From the NCBI GenBank assembly GCA_021014325.1, contig CM037459.1:12061501-12125500 (forward strand): 64,000 nucleotides of DNA, in the 5' to 3' direction. The notes under the pieces were generated by a model. The model was not told where the DNA came from. It was given only the letters and a program-made list of their open reading frames with translations, and made no database searches. Source of the stretch: Plazaster borealis (lineage: Eukaryota > Echinodermata > Asteroidea > Forcipulatida > Labidiasteridae). Of this stretch, positions 21,788 to 32,204 are shown in pieces (the first letter of the stretch is position 1; every line of letters starts with the position of its first letter). The translations under genes were made by a program, and so were the position numbers.

Positions 21788-22067
21788 GGGCCCTATTTTA
21801 CAGAGCTGCGAAGCACACGTCTTGTGCTTACTGAGCGAGTTTCCATTTCATAGCGCTGCTAACTGTAAGCACACGAAAAGGCATGCTAACCGTCCGGTGC
21901 TTACTGCACGAAAGTGAATGACGTAACAATGCAAAACCATTGTGAACGTGCAAGATGGCCGCCGTATTTTCTTGCTAATCTGTAATATACGCTTACGCTT
22001 AAGCAAATGTTTCTGCTACAGTTAGCACGAAAATTGCTTGCCGTTAACAGCGCTATGAAATTGGGCC
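21788..22067. mobile_element. MITE family E, copy 4 (diverged, longer)
   Basis: Outer ends GGGCCCTATTTTACAGAGCT and CAGCGCTATGAAATTGGGCC. An internal CATTTCATAGCGCTGCTAAC (21845 on) repeats the end motif, so this may be two overlapping family E copies. The interior words TGCTTACTG and GCTTAAGC fit the family. Confidence 0.6.
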
Positions 22068-22585
22068 CCGGAAACACGGCCAATATTATTACACAGAGCC
22101 CGGATGCAACATTTTGCCCAGAACTTGCCTGCCGCAACAAGAAGTATTTGCAATCACCGTGCGCGACAATCAGATTCCCCTCAGGCCCTCTACGTTTTGT
22201 TTTTTAATAAAACCCAACACTGATGGAAAAAGAAGAAAAGAAAAAAAACCTTAAATTTGTATTAAGTGTTTGGTGCACTACATTACGACTGTGATGACTA
22301 TGAGTCGTTAGTGAATAATCGTTTGAATCTATGTGAAAAATACATCCCGTGTTTCTGCTCCGTCCATCAATTACACTAGTGACATTTATTCTGAACTTTT
22401 GTACATAATTTCATTAGTTATATATTTTGTTAATGTGGATTTTAATGTTTGTTATTGTTGAAAGGGATACGGATGTGCACAGCTTTTAATGACAGTGTTG
22501 CATACTGCTGTGCTTCTTTGACAGTCCCTGTTCAACATTTATAATGTAAAGTCTACAATTTTCAATTTAATAAACTAAATAAGTA
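22068..22585. other. Unassigned non-coding sequence
   Basis: No gene or repeat boundary recognised. Confidence 0.45.
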
Positions 22586-23578
22586 TTAAAGACGAGGTAC
22601 ACTTTCGGTAATTACTCTACAAGTTAGTGGCCATAAAAACTTGCTTAGTGAGGAGCACTGAAGAGCTGTTGGTAGTATAAAACATTGTAAGAAATGACTC
22701 CCTTTGAAGTAGTGTAGTTTTATAAGAAAAGGGTATATTTCACCCTCAAAATCTGAAAGCACACAGTTCTTTGCAAAAAGGGTGTTTTTCTATCATTATT
22801 TTCGTTCAACTTTGATGACAAATTGTGCCTAAATTTTCACATGTTTGTTCTGTTAAGCATATCGTCGCTCGTACCACGAACCGACCTAACTGACAAAAAT
22901 CACACACTTTTGCAAATATTTTGTTTTACAAATTATTAATATACTCATAACTGTTAACATTTTCAGCAAGTTTCAGAACTAAATACGTAGTAGTTTTGTA
23001 ATTACACTAATTACTAAAAACGACGTATCACTAGATTTGCCGTTTTGTCTTTTCACAAAGTGACCTATCTAGATACGCCACTTTACCAATGATGTACTAT
23101 GCGCTACAGCGCGCGGAGTTCGGGCGCGCGTGTAAAATTTTCGTACCACGAACCGACCTAACTCAAAGCGTATACAAATTTCACAAAGTGACCTAACTAG
23201 ATAGGTCTCTATCATGCATTGGTTTGTACACGGCGCTCTGCGGGCAAAACTCGGATTTTCAATTTCACAAAGCGACCTATCTGTTTAGGTATTATTTACT
23301 AATTAAAATAGTTGCAGGGATTAAATGAAATTGACAGTTTTGTATTAATAAAGTAGTCGGCTTTATTTTTGTCTTAAAAAAATAATATACAAATAGTTAG
23401 CAGACCCCGAAACAGCAGTTTGAAAAATAGTGCAACTTCATTCGTGATTTTCTCCAAACACGTGTTTTTATACTGTGTCCGAGTTAGGTCGGTTCGTGGT
23501 ACGCGCGACGATATGTTGGGATACACCAAGTGAGGATACTTGTCTTTGACAATTACCAAAAGTGTACCCTGCCTTTAA
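22586..23578 (-). mobile_element. Diverged family A element, copy 5, interrupted by a 648-bp insert
   Basis: Left part TTAAAGACGAGGTACACTTT ... TCCCTTTGAAGTAGTG ... AAATTTTCACATGTTTG up to 22862. The rest resumes at 23511 (ATATGTTGGGATACACCAAG) and ends TACCCTGCCTTTAAA. The centre lacks the usual CTTGCAAG palindrome (AAAATCTGAAAGC instead). Confidence 0.8.
22863..23510. mobile_element. 648-bp insert with 29-bp TIRs, ATAT duplication and internal modules
   Basis: Left TIR CGTCGCTCGTACCACGAACC continuing GACCTAACT; the right end is its inverse with one mismatch (TTCGTGGTACGCGCGACG). ATAT flanks both ends (22859-22862, 23511-23514) and is single in intact A copies. A third, direct copy of CGTACCACGAACCGACCTAA sits in the middle (23142-23163). 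The word TTTCACAAAG followed by TGACCTA or CGACCTA occurs three times (23051, 23179, 23263). No transposase frame; the longest open frame is about 60 codons. Confidence 0.8.
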
Positions 23579-23692
23579 ATAAATAAACTGTAGGCCTACA
23601 CATGCCTAGTAATCAAGTATAAGACACAACAGCAGAAATGGATTACTTATTTTTAAAAAATACACTAAAAAACACTTGTTTTCTTTTTTCGC

Positions 23693-24112
23693 TTAAAGGT
23701 ATTACACAGGATTGGTAGAGCTGACAAAATAGTCGCAGACAGTGTTCCTGTTTTGTGTAATCAACCATATAGGCATGAAATAGAAAACCTAAAACCTAAA
23801 ATTTGGGCTTCATCCGTTGTGCGAGTCAGGAGAAAATAGTGGGGGGAAAACACGCACAATATTCAGCATGTAAACACATTGTCCGTAAGTTTGGTTGTTA
23901 CAACTGCAATCAGCTTCTTCTTCTTTTTAGGTTATCATATACAGTTTTCTTGAATATGACTTCATTTCAAAGGGAAACATTTCAAAGGGAAACGTTTCAC
24001 AGAAAAAAAATTGTTCTAGTATAAACTTCATAGGCTATCAGTAAGCTTTCATGCTAAAATTAAAACAAAGATTTTTTTCCTTACCAATCCTGTATAGTAC
24101 CTTTCAATTTAA
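23693..24112. mobile_element. TTAA-flanked MITE, family L
   Basis: Left end TTAAAGGTATTACACAGG then ATTGGTAGAG; the right end is the inverse, TTACCAATCCTGTATAGTAC then CTTT. Length about 420 bp. The left arm partly resembles family C (GTGTAATCAACCATATAGGC, GAGTCAGGAGAAAATAGTG). A short direct repeat of TTTCAAAGGGAAAC occurs at about 23963-23994. Confidence 0.7.
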
Positions 24113-25210
24113 TTCGCTCTGGAGTTCAATATATAATTTGTTTGTTTAATCTGTCAGCGTAACTTTTATACAAATATTTATTTGACCAAACATTTCCACC
24201 TGAAAACTTCCCTGAAACCCCTTCAGTTAAAGTCAAAACATTCGAAATACTATTTCCAATATCTCCAAACACAATCGGAAAAAGAAAAACAACTGTTTGG
24301 ATAAGAGCAGGTTTACACTCCCGTTACATTTGTCTGAAGTTTCACTCTTACAAAAGTAATATACCGACATGGCTTTATAATGCTGTTTTATTTATTTTAC
24401 GGGTGGTCTTTTTCCGTGGAGAATTTGTAGTCTTTTAAGTACACACCGGATACCAGTGGATTTAATGGTACGAAGTATTGACGTCAATAGAACCAAACGA
24501 TAATATGAAATAAATATTTCATGCATCGCTGAACAAATCGAAATGCTAACGATAGTCTTTCTTGAACCGAGCCTTTTTTACATTATACACAGTGATATGC
24601 AACATGGCACCCTGTAGGCATTGCAACGATTTGTAAACATGCTAATCAGAGTCTGTTGACTTCTTGAGGGTAAAAGAAAGAGGGGAGGATGTACACATTT
24701 ACAGCACCCTAGATTGAAATTTGAGATTTCTTTTTCTTTCACCTGTGGAAAAAAAAAAACATGTTAATTCTCCCTTTCCAGGTGTGCAGGTGACAACCGT
24801 GGAGACATAATGTGCACGGACTCGTAGCCATTGGGAAGCCGGAAATTATGTAAATTTAAGGTTAATGTGGGGTCATAGCTCCATGGGCAATAAACGCCAT
24901 GTGTTTCTTATCGTGCCAACAAATCTCAGAGATGACCGCTACGAGTTGGGGGGGGGGTGGTGTGCTGCTACGAGTTGGGGGGGGGGGGGGTGTGCTGCCG
25001 GTCCCCGAGGGTCGGGACCAAAAATAATTGAACCAATAGCTAATAGCCGTTCTACATGTCCGGTATCTGTCATACATTGTCAATGTTAAAACTGTATTTG
25101 ATTTAGACAGTCAGCTTTATCAGCGAGTATTGACCGTTGATCATGAGCATCTGATCACCATAGTCTGTGTAAAAAAAAAATCTTTTAAGTTGACGGATAA
25201 AGACACAGTG
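24113..25210. other. Unassigned sequence with a duplicated G-tract
   Basis: No gene. A 28-30-bp unit (CTACGAGTTGGG, G run, TGTGCTG) occurs twice in tandem at about 24938-24998, with G runs of about 10 and 13. These could form G-quadruplexes. Confidence 0.4.
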
Positions 25211-25349
25211 TTAAAGGCACTGGACACGTTTGGTAGTTACTCAAAATATATATATCAGCATAAAACTTACTTGGTAAAGAGCAACGGAGAGCTGTTGATA
25301 TTAAACAACTTTGTGAGAAACGACTCCCTCTGAAGTTACGTAGTTTGGG
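25211..25349 (-). mobile_element. Family A, copy 6, truncated
   Basis: TTAAAGGCACTGGACACG through GACTCCCTCTGAAGTTACG then TAGTTT. The central palindrome and the other arm are gone. The break falls where the direct-repeat unit at 25345 begins. Confidence 0.8.
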
Positions 25350-25722
25350 TAGGAGTGAGCATTACACACTAAATGTGGATCTGAGAACAATGTAAGGTCT
25401 TCTTGCACAAAATTAAAGTTCTAAAACAAAAATGTTTTAGCTTGAGTTAGAGTGAGTGTGACTATACGAGTCGGATACACCCAGTCAACTTACCCAGTCA
25501 ACTTGAGGGCTGTTGTCCTCGTACACAGAGTTACAGTTTTAAAAAAAATGTCTAGTTTGAGTAAGTGTGAGTGTGAGTGTGAGTACATAGGTCGGTACAC
25601 ACAGTCGACTTGAGGACTGTTGTCTCAAAAGTGTCACTATTCTCGAAGGTGGCATAATTTGGGTAGAAGTGAGCAAGCATTACACACTAAATGTGGATCT
25701 GAGAATAATGTAAGGTCTTCAT
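25345..25722 (+). repeat. Direct repeat pair
   Basis: A ~58-bp unit (TTTGGGTAG, AGTGAGC, CATTACACACTAAATGTGG, then ATCTGAGAA and AATGTAAGGTCTTC) occurs at 25345-25402 and 25659-25722. Between them a second unit, CAGTCAACTTGAGGGCTGTT, has a partner CAGTCGACTTGAGGACTGTT. A GTGTGAGT run separates them. Looks like a partial tandem duplication of about 315 bp and 110 bp. Confidence 0.7.
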
Positions 25723-25886
25723 ACATTATGCGGACTTATCACACGTCATCCAATACAATGTTTCCACGAATTTGAGAATCTCGTTTTTTATGAAAAAAGT
25801 ACGAAACGTGATTATGCGTCCCTAACTTAAAGTAGATTATTTAGGGGATCTCTAGAGCACGAATCAATTTCTTTAATGGAATGGTT

Positions 25887-26262
25887 TTAAAGGCATCTTA
25901 CACGTTTGGTAATGACTCTAAAATGTATGGCAATAAAAACTTACTTGGTAAGAAGTACAGCAGCTTTGGATAGTACAATGCATTTTGAGAGACTTTAACT
26001 TCGAAGGATTGCGGTTATGGAAAAATATATCACTTTTTATCCCCAAAATATTTTGAATATTTAGAAGCGTTACGGTGTATTCCAATACAGATTATTCTTC
26101 CTGCGTGGACATAACCGCTCAAGATTTTCGGCAATATCTCAAAAACGCTACCACCTTTTGAAATGAAATTTTCACAGGTTAGTTTTATGGTATATATCTA
26201 CAACTATATACGATTGAAACAAACAATAGGCACCAATTACCAAACGTGTACGATGCCTTTAA
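25887..26262 (+). mobile_element. TTAA-flanked MITE, family K, copy 2
   Basis: TTAAAGGCATCTTACACG to CGTGTACGATGCCTTTAA. Arms intact. The central hairpin is reduced to TTTAGAAGCGTTACGGTG, one side lost. Confidence 0.85.
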
Positions 26263-26394
26263 GGATCCTCCTTAGCTACACAGTATATCAATATAATGTC
26301 ACAGAGCGTGTTTTGTGTGTGTGCATGGAGGTTATGACGGTGTGTGTGTGAGATGGGCCGTGGGGAGGGTGTCGATTCCTAAGTCCTCAAACCA

Positions 26395-26656
26395 TATACT
26401 GTAAAAACTCCCGAGTCAGAATTAACTCGGATTCCGGATCCCAGGGGAACTGACCCATTTCTGGGTCAAGCTGACCCGGAAACTGATATACAAGAAATGG
26501 GATATTAACTCGGATTCTGTGTCAGTGCGACTCATTCCCTGGTCATTTTGACACAAATTCCGGATCATACCGATCCAGAAATAGGTCAGGAACCGGATCC
26601 AGGTTAAGTCTGCGGATCCAGGTTAAGTCTGCTGACCCAGGCATTTTTAGAGTGTA
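26395..26656. mobile_element. MITE family D, copy 2
   Basis: Starts TATACTGTAAAAACTCCCG and ends CATTTTTAGAGTGTA. Alternating GACCC/GGGTC words (CTGACCCATTTCTGGGTCA, TCCGGATCATACCGATCC) make the interior self-complementary. A 19-bp word (CGGATCCAGGTTAAGTCTG) is duplicated in tandem at about 26595-26630. Confidence 0.75.
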
Positions 26657-27039
26657 CAGAATTATACTTCGAGTGTTGAATCACTAAGCCGGCTTGGAGT
26701 CTATCCATCATGTTCAATCTGTTAACGAGCGCTGCACTCTTCGTGATCATAGATCAACCAGTGGCCCAATCACAATAAATTGCACTGCCATCAAGCAGCT
26801 GTCATCAGTGAAGGGGTACACGGTTTAAATTAAACTAATCTTCATCAACGAAAGGTAAGATTAATGTTGGGGGCATCAAGAGTGTGTTGTTTGTGTGCCA
26901 TGCATCGGTTGGAGCAAGGGAGCGAGGAACCGTAACATAATTATTATAGACCGTTGTCTAATGTGGCATCCTTAAAACCGAAGCTATGCCTGGGGTCGTG
27001 TTTCCATTTCAATCACGTATCTTCACCAAGTAGTTTCCC
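26657..27039. other. Unassigned non-coding sequence
   Basis: Ends of a GTAAGA donor-like site at about 26851, but upstream frames are closed. Nothing else seen. Confidence 0.4.
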
Positions 27040-27402
27040 TTAAAGGCATCGTACATCCTATATAGTTGCAGATATATACCATAAAACTAACCTGTGGAAA
27101 TTTCATTTCAAGAGGTGGTAGCGTTTTTGACATATTGTTGAAAATCTGGAGCGGTTATGTCCACGCAGGAAGAATAATCTACATTGGAATACACACTCTG
27201 AGAAGCGTTACCGTAACGCTTCTCAACATTCAAAATAGTTTGGGGATAAAAAGTGATATATTTTTCCATAACCGCAGTCCTTCGAAGTAAAAAGTCTCTC
27301 AAAATGCATTATACTATCCAAAGCTGCTGTACTTCTTACCAAGTAAGTTTTTGTTGCCATAAAATTTCAGAGTCATTACCAAACGTGTACGATGCCTTTA
27401 AA
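27040..27402 (-). mobile_element. TTAA-flanked MITE, family K, copy 3
   Basis: The left end is shortened (TTAAAGGCATCGTACATCC, losing the GTTTGGTAATTGG segment) and the right end is CGTGTACGATGCCTTTAAA. The perfect core GAGAAGCGTTACCGTAACGC continues to TTCTC at about 27200-27224. Its terminal TTTAAA (27397-27402) is shared with the next element. Confidence 0.85.
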
Positions 27403-27763
27403 GGTATCGTACACGTTTGAAAGACTCAAAACAAACATTAGCATACAAACCTACTTGGTAACAAGCAACGGAGAGCTGTTGATAGTATAAAACATTGTGA
27501 GAAACGACTCCCTCTGAAGTAACGTAAATTTTGAGGAAAAGGTAATTTGTTTCACTAAAATAATAAAATACTTCTTGCAAGAAGCGTTTTATTCCTAACT
27601 GAAAGCACACAATTTTGTGCAACAAGGGTGTTTTTTCTTTCGTCATTTTCTTGCAACTTTGATGACCAATTGAGCCCAAATTTTCACAGGCTTGTTATTT
27701 GATGCATATGTTGGGATACACCAAGTGAGAACACTAACTACCAAACGTGTTCAGTGCCTTTAA
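27397..27763 (-). mobile_element. TTAA-flanked MITE, family A, copy 7, abutting family K
   Basis: TTTAAAGGTATCGTACACG to CGTGTTCAGTGCCTTTAA. Core CTTCTTGCAAGAAG. No base separates it from the K element. Confidence 0.85.
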
Positions 27764-27774
27764 GGCCGTTTCCG

Positions 27775-27990
27775 AATCAGACGACCTCGGCCTCACGGAT
27801 AGGCATTATATCAGCGATCCGGCCATAGCCACTTCATTAGCCATTAAATCGGACACTGCTTTATGTTGTGTCTGAATTGGCGGCTACGGTTACGGCTAAG
27901 GCTGTTGCTAAGGGTGTTGCTAAGGACATCCTGTACTTCAACACATGACGATGCGGCATTCCAGTCGTAGCCGTAGCCTTAGTTTCATTA
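27775..27990. repeat. Short inverted-repeat region (GGCTACGG / CCGTAGCC)
   Basis: GGCTACGGTTACGGCTAAGG (27881 on) is inverted as CGTAGCCGTAGCCTTAG (27966-27983). GTTGCTAAGG is repeated between them. Possibly a small foldback element; a GCCGTAGCC word also occurs at 55903-55911. Ends not defined. Confidence 0.35.
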
Positions 27991-28450
27991 TATCTGTTTA
28001 AGATACTGTGTAAATTTTGAGAATTAAATAAACATAAATAAAAATGTCTATTCAATAAAATTGCCCTCTGAAAAAAAAATAATGCACTTTAAAATGTGAT
28101 GAGAATTTGTGAAAATAAAATCTTATATAAGTTCATGATTACCTTTCATCTCCTGATGACGATCGGAGCAAACTAATCGAAACGTCGAGGAGTTACAACT
28201 GTTTTAAGCCAGAACCAACACAACTCGTTACATTTACAAGCTGGATTGTTCACAAAATGTTAACCCGCAAACCCACGTCTCTATATTCACCGTTCTTGTT
28301 TTGACGATGACGTTAAGTTTTGAGAAAAAACAAGCTCACCCATAAACTAAACCGATTTTATTGATTTTCAAGTCAGCACCGTTAAGAATGTTAATGTGGG
28401 TTAATGTTTATTTATTATAATTTCAATACAGTATGAGCTGTTTGAAAACG
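27991..28450. other. Unassigned sequence with a hammerhead-like word
   Basis: CTGATGACGATCGGAG ... CTAATCGAAACGTCGAGG occurs at 28155-28192, a phrase often seen near the ends of retroelements. No gene recognised. Confidence 0.35.
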
Positions 28451-29405
28451 GCAGTGTTGTAATACTTGCACTAGGTACTAGTACTTGAGTAATACTTGAG
28501 TAGCGTTTTGATGGTACTCTTACTCGTACTCGTACTCAGCTAGCATAATTATGGTTTACTTGGAGTTCAGACTCGATACTCGACTGAAAAACAACCTGTA
28601 TGTAGGCCTACTCGAAGTCAATAGGCCTACTCAACACTAGACTGAAAATGTACTTGGGCGCGATTTTAAGTACTCGTATAAACAAAATATCACTTTCCAT
28701 ACCAACTTCCTATACGTGCAATAATTGTTCGATACTTATCCGTACACGTTTGGTAATTGTCAAAGACCAGTGTTCTCATTTGGTGTATCCCAACATATGC
28801 ATAAAACAACAAGCCTGTGAAAATTTGGGCTCAATTGGTCATCGAAGTTGCAAGAAAATGATGAAAGAAAAAACACCCTTGTTGTACAAATTTGCGTGCT
28901 TTCAGATAGGAATAAAAGGCTTCTAGCTAGAAGTCCTTTATTATTTTAGTGAGAAATTACCTCTTTCTCAAAAACTACGTTACTTCAGAGGGAGTCGTTT
29001 CTCACAATGTTTTATACTATCAACAGCTCTCTGTTGCTCGTTACCAAGTCATTTTTTATGCTAATATATATTTTGAGTCAATACCAAACGTGTACGATAC
29101 CTTTAAAAGATTAAGGTTATTAAAACAAGCATACATTGTCGACTATGGAGATTAGTTCATAAACAATAAACTAGGCCTATATCAAATTTTTCAACATTGT
29201 TAAAATTACTCGTAATCGTACTCGTACTTGGAGATCCAAGTACTTGGTTCTCGGCTGTTGAACTCGGTACTTGGATATCAGAGTATTCGGTACTCGGACA
29301 CTTAAGTACTCGATGACCCAAGTACTCGTATCGAGTACTGCTAGGCCACCCTAGTACTCGGCAGTGATTGATACTCGACTGGGAAGTACTTGACTACAAC
29401 GCTGG
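28451..29405. mobile_element. Foldback element family G, interrupted by a family A MITE
   Basis: Ends GCAGTGTTGTAATACTTG and inverse AAGTACTTGACTACAACGCT. Both arms are crowded with short AGTACTCG and TACTCGTA words in many arrangements. The family A element at 28740-29106 splits it. The same vocabulary recurs at 51130-51336, and a GACTCGGAGTC variant at 52801-53170 and 54750-54870. Confidence 0.65.
28740..29106 (+). mobile_element. Family A, copy 8, inside family G
   Basis: The left end has lost TTTAAAGGCAC (begins CCGTACACGTTTGGTAATTG); the right end CGTGTACGATACCTTTAAA is intact. Core CTTCTAGCTAGAAG, a variant palindrome not seen in other copies. Confidence 0.85.
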
Positions 29406-29429
29406 GAAACAATAATGACATACAAGGTT

Positions 29430-29795
29430 GGGTTTTTTTGTAGTGTGTTTTTTCTTCTTCTTTTCACAACCATATTGTATCGCGACTCCGATGACCGATT
29501 GAGCTTAAACTTGTACACGTTTGTTATTTCATGTACATGTTTGGTCACAAAGTGTGAATACTGGGCCCAATTTCATAGAGATGCTTAAGCAAGAAATATT
29601 GCTTAACAATTTTCTGCTAAGCAAAAAGGAGCAGGATACCAGTCATAAATTGTACGTGTGACATGGTGTTTTGGCTGGTAACCTTATTCTGGTAAGCATA
29701 ATTATTTTGTGCTTAGCTACATTTTGTGCTTAAGCAGCTCTATGCAATTGGGCCCTGGTCTTTGACAATAACCGATGTTGTCCACGTGCTATATA
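29430..29795 (-). mobile_element. Family B/C-type fragment interrupted by family E
   Basis: Sequence GACTCCGATGACCGATTGAG, AAACTTGTACACGTTTGTTA and TGTGAATACT up to 29562 matches the right arm of families B and C. It resumes after the family E element with GGTCTTTGACAATAACCGAT. The left arm is missing. Confidence 0.65.
29563..29757. mobile_element. MITE family E, copy 3
   Basis: GGGCCCAATTTCATAGAGAT to AGCTCTATGCAATTGGGCCC, the clearest family E copy. The interior carries GCAGGATACCAGTCATAAAT and TGGTGTTTTGGCTGGTAACC. Confidence 0.8.
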
Positions 29796-29915
29796 ATATA
29801 CATATTTTTTAAAATATTGAAATTGTGGCCAACATGACTGTTAGGCTTTAAGATGATGTAAAAAGGTCATCGAAAGCAAAAAAAAACCTCCATACAAAAC
29901 ATGGTATTTATGAAC

Positions 29916-30382
29916 TAAACTGCTCACCAAAAGTTAGGAAACTTTTTTAAATCAAGTATATTTTTATTATTTATTAGTCTCTTTGTATATGTTATATATC
30001 AATGCAAAGCTGAAGTGTTCCTCTTTAAAATGATACCACATTTGCAATGATTACATGTTGCTGAATTCGGCTACATGAATGACAATGAGGCAAAGTCACA
30101 AATCAAATGTGCCAAAATTACCGCTTGTTTGAATTACAGTGTCAATTTGTTTGTTCACACAGTAACACAATATTGCTAATTTTGGGACATATGATTTGTG
30201 ACTTTGTCTCATTCTCATTAATGTGGCCAAGTCCAGCAACATGTCATCATTGCACATTTGGTATCATTTTAAAGAAGAACACTTCAGCTTTCTATTGATA
30301 TGCAACATAATACAAGAGGGAAATAAATGATAAAAATATACATGATTAAAAAAAAGTTTCCTAACTTTATGTGAGCAGTTTA
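29916..30382. mobile_element. 467-bp palindromic MITE with TA flanks
   Basis: TAAACTGCTCACCAAAAGTT at the left, AACTTTATGTGAGCAGTTTA at the right. The arms pair over roughly 200 bp (AAAGTCACAAATCAAATGTG against CATATGATTTGTGACTTTG; GCAATGATTACATGTTGCTG against CAGCAACATGTCATCATTGC). Confidence 0.8.
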
Positions 30383-30520
30383 TAATGGCTGACTTTTTTA
30401 AAATATCACAAGAACGGGTCCGAAGCAGGTTTCGAAGACCACCGTCTTACCCCAAAAAATATATTCTTAAATTCTTAAAGGGAAAATGAACATTTTGGAT
30501 GAGTAAATTAATTCCCGTCA

Positions 30521-30683
30521 AACACTCTAACAACAACAAAAAAGAGTCAAAATTGACCCGGATTCCGCGTTCCATTGGGAGCTTGACCCATTTCTTGAAC
30601 AGGCTGACCCGCAAATTGGTCCGAGTCATACTTACCCAAAAACTGGGTCAGGAGCCACGGGAGCCGGTAGTTTTTAGAGTGTA
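30521..30683. mobile_element. MITE family D, copy 3
   Basis: ACACTCTAACAAC start, GTTTTTAGAGTGTA end. Internal TTGACCCGGATTCCGCG and GGTCCGAGTCATACTTACCC. Shorter than copy 2. Confidence 0.7.
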
Positions 30684-30751
30684 TTCAATAAACATACATG
30701 ACAACTAGCCTGTAAAAAAAGACCATCAAATCCGGTGCTCACGTTATACCA

Positions 30752-30987
30752 TGTACTAAATCTCAATAACAAAAATCCTGGTTCCAAATTGACCCGGATT
30801 CCGGGTTCAAGGGTGCTTGACCCATTTTTGGGAAAGGCTGACCCAGAAATTGGTCCAAAATATGAAATTTTTGAGTTCGATTCTGTGTCAGTTTTATACC
30901 ATTTAGGGGTCATTTTGACACAGATTCAGGGTCATACATACTGACCCAGAAAGCCGAAACTGGGTGAGGCACCATGGGACCCTTTTT
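30752..30987. mobile_element. MITE family D, copy 4, eroded ends
   Basis: ATTGACCCGGATTCCGGG, CTTGACCCATTTTTGGG, TTTTGACACAGATTCAGGG and CATACTGACCCAGAAAGC in family order. The terminal CACTCTAAAA is not intact on either side. Confidence 0.6.
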
Positions 30988-31090
30988 GTGCACGTTCATA
31001 TCGGACTTATTACGATTGCAGCGTTCGAAATAAGCAACATATTGCTGAAAACTGTATTTTTGTTTTGTTGTCTTTTTTTCACAATGGTAC

Positions 31091-31479
31091 TTTAAAGGCA
31101 GTAGACACTATTGGTAATTACTCAAAATAATTATTGGCATAAAACCTTACTTGGTAACGAGTAATGGGGAGGTGTTGATAGTATAAAACATTGTAAGAAA
31201 CGGTTCACTCTGAAGTAACGTAGTTTTCGAGAAAGAAGTAATTTTCCACGAATTTGATTTCGAGACCTCGGAATTAGATTTTGAGGTCTCGAAATCAAGC
31301 ATCCTGAAAGCACACAACTTCGTGTGACAAGGGTGTTTTTTCTTGCATTATTATCTCGCAACTTCAACGACCAATTGAGCTCAAATTTTCACAGGTTTGT
31401 TATTTTATGCATATGTTGAGATACACCAAGTGAGAACACTGGTCTTTGACAAATACCAATAGTGTCCAGTGTCTTTATA
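31091..31479 (-). mobile_element. TTAA-type MITE, family B, copy 2
   Basis: TTTAAAGGCAGTAGACAC to GTGTCCAGTGTCTTTA. Same core as copy 1 (TCGAGACCTCGG and its inverse TTTTGAGGTCTCGA), with small changes in the loop. Confidence 0.85.
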
Positions 31480-32204
31480 CTAGATGAAATAAAAATCTAG
31501 GCTATGTTGAGCTTTTGCTCAGGGACTTTGTAAGAAAGCATTTCACACTAAAGTTTTTTTATTTTTTATTTAACGTTAACAAACAAATTACCGAAGCGTA
31601 TACGGATAGTTCATTCAGATTGGGCTGACGCAGGTCGTAAAGGTATGCAAGCACAAATAGCAGGGCCCAATTTCATAAAAATCTGTCAGCCGAACACAGT
31701 TGCTGAGCAAATGTCAGCTTAGCAGATAGGCATAACATGTAAGCAGGAAACCAGAAAGAAACAACTCATAGATATCTTGTTATCATGTAATCATAATTGT
31801 TGGTTTGTTTTATTAATTTGTTTTGTTCTTGTATCAAGAGGGGTCTCCACTCGACAAGCTTTATGGGTTTTTTTTCGAGACCTCCATAGCACACTCTCTA
31901 TGTACAAGTAGTGGCAATTACAAAATACATAACACCAGTATACTGGTATAATTATTATATTGTTGGTGTTTGTGTGAGTTGGAAGAGTAGAACAGTATTA
32001 TTTCGGCAGGTAATAATGTTCTCGCAGACAGTCAAGAAAGTTTGAATATTTGCACTTTTTACGTTTTTATGTTGGCTTATTTTATGTTTGTGCTGCTCTA
32101 TTAAGTCCAGACAGCCAGCCATGCACGTTTTATAGCTATTACACAGTAATCCAGTTGGAAAACAAAAATCATTTTGTGTCTAAATTAATTTTATAAAAAT
32201 AGCC
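31480..32204. other. Unassigned sequence with a family E fragment
   Basis: The stretch 31662-31770 starts GGGCCCAATTTCATAAAAAT and runs into GCTTAGCAGATAGGC and GCAGGAAACCAG, a left half of family E. The rest is unrecognised. Confidence 0.45.

Noticed and set aside
28155..28192. Hammerhead-ribozyme-like CTGATGA ... GAAAC
   Set aside because: The first stem II pair is C opposite C, and no stem I partner is visible upstream or downstream, so the fold is not supported by eye. A covariance-model search would settle it.
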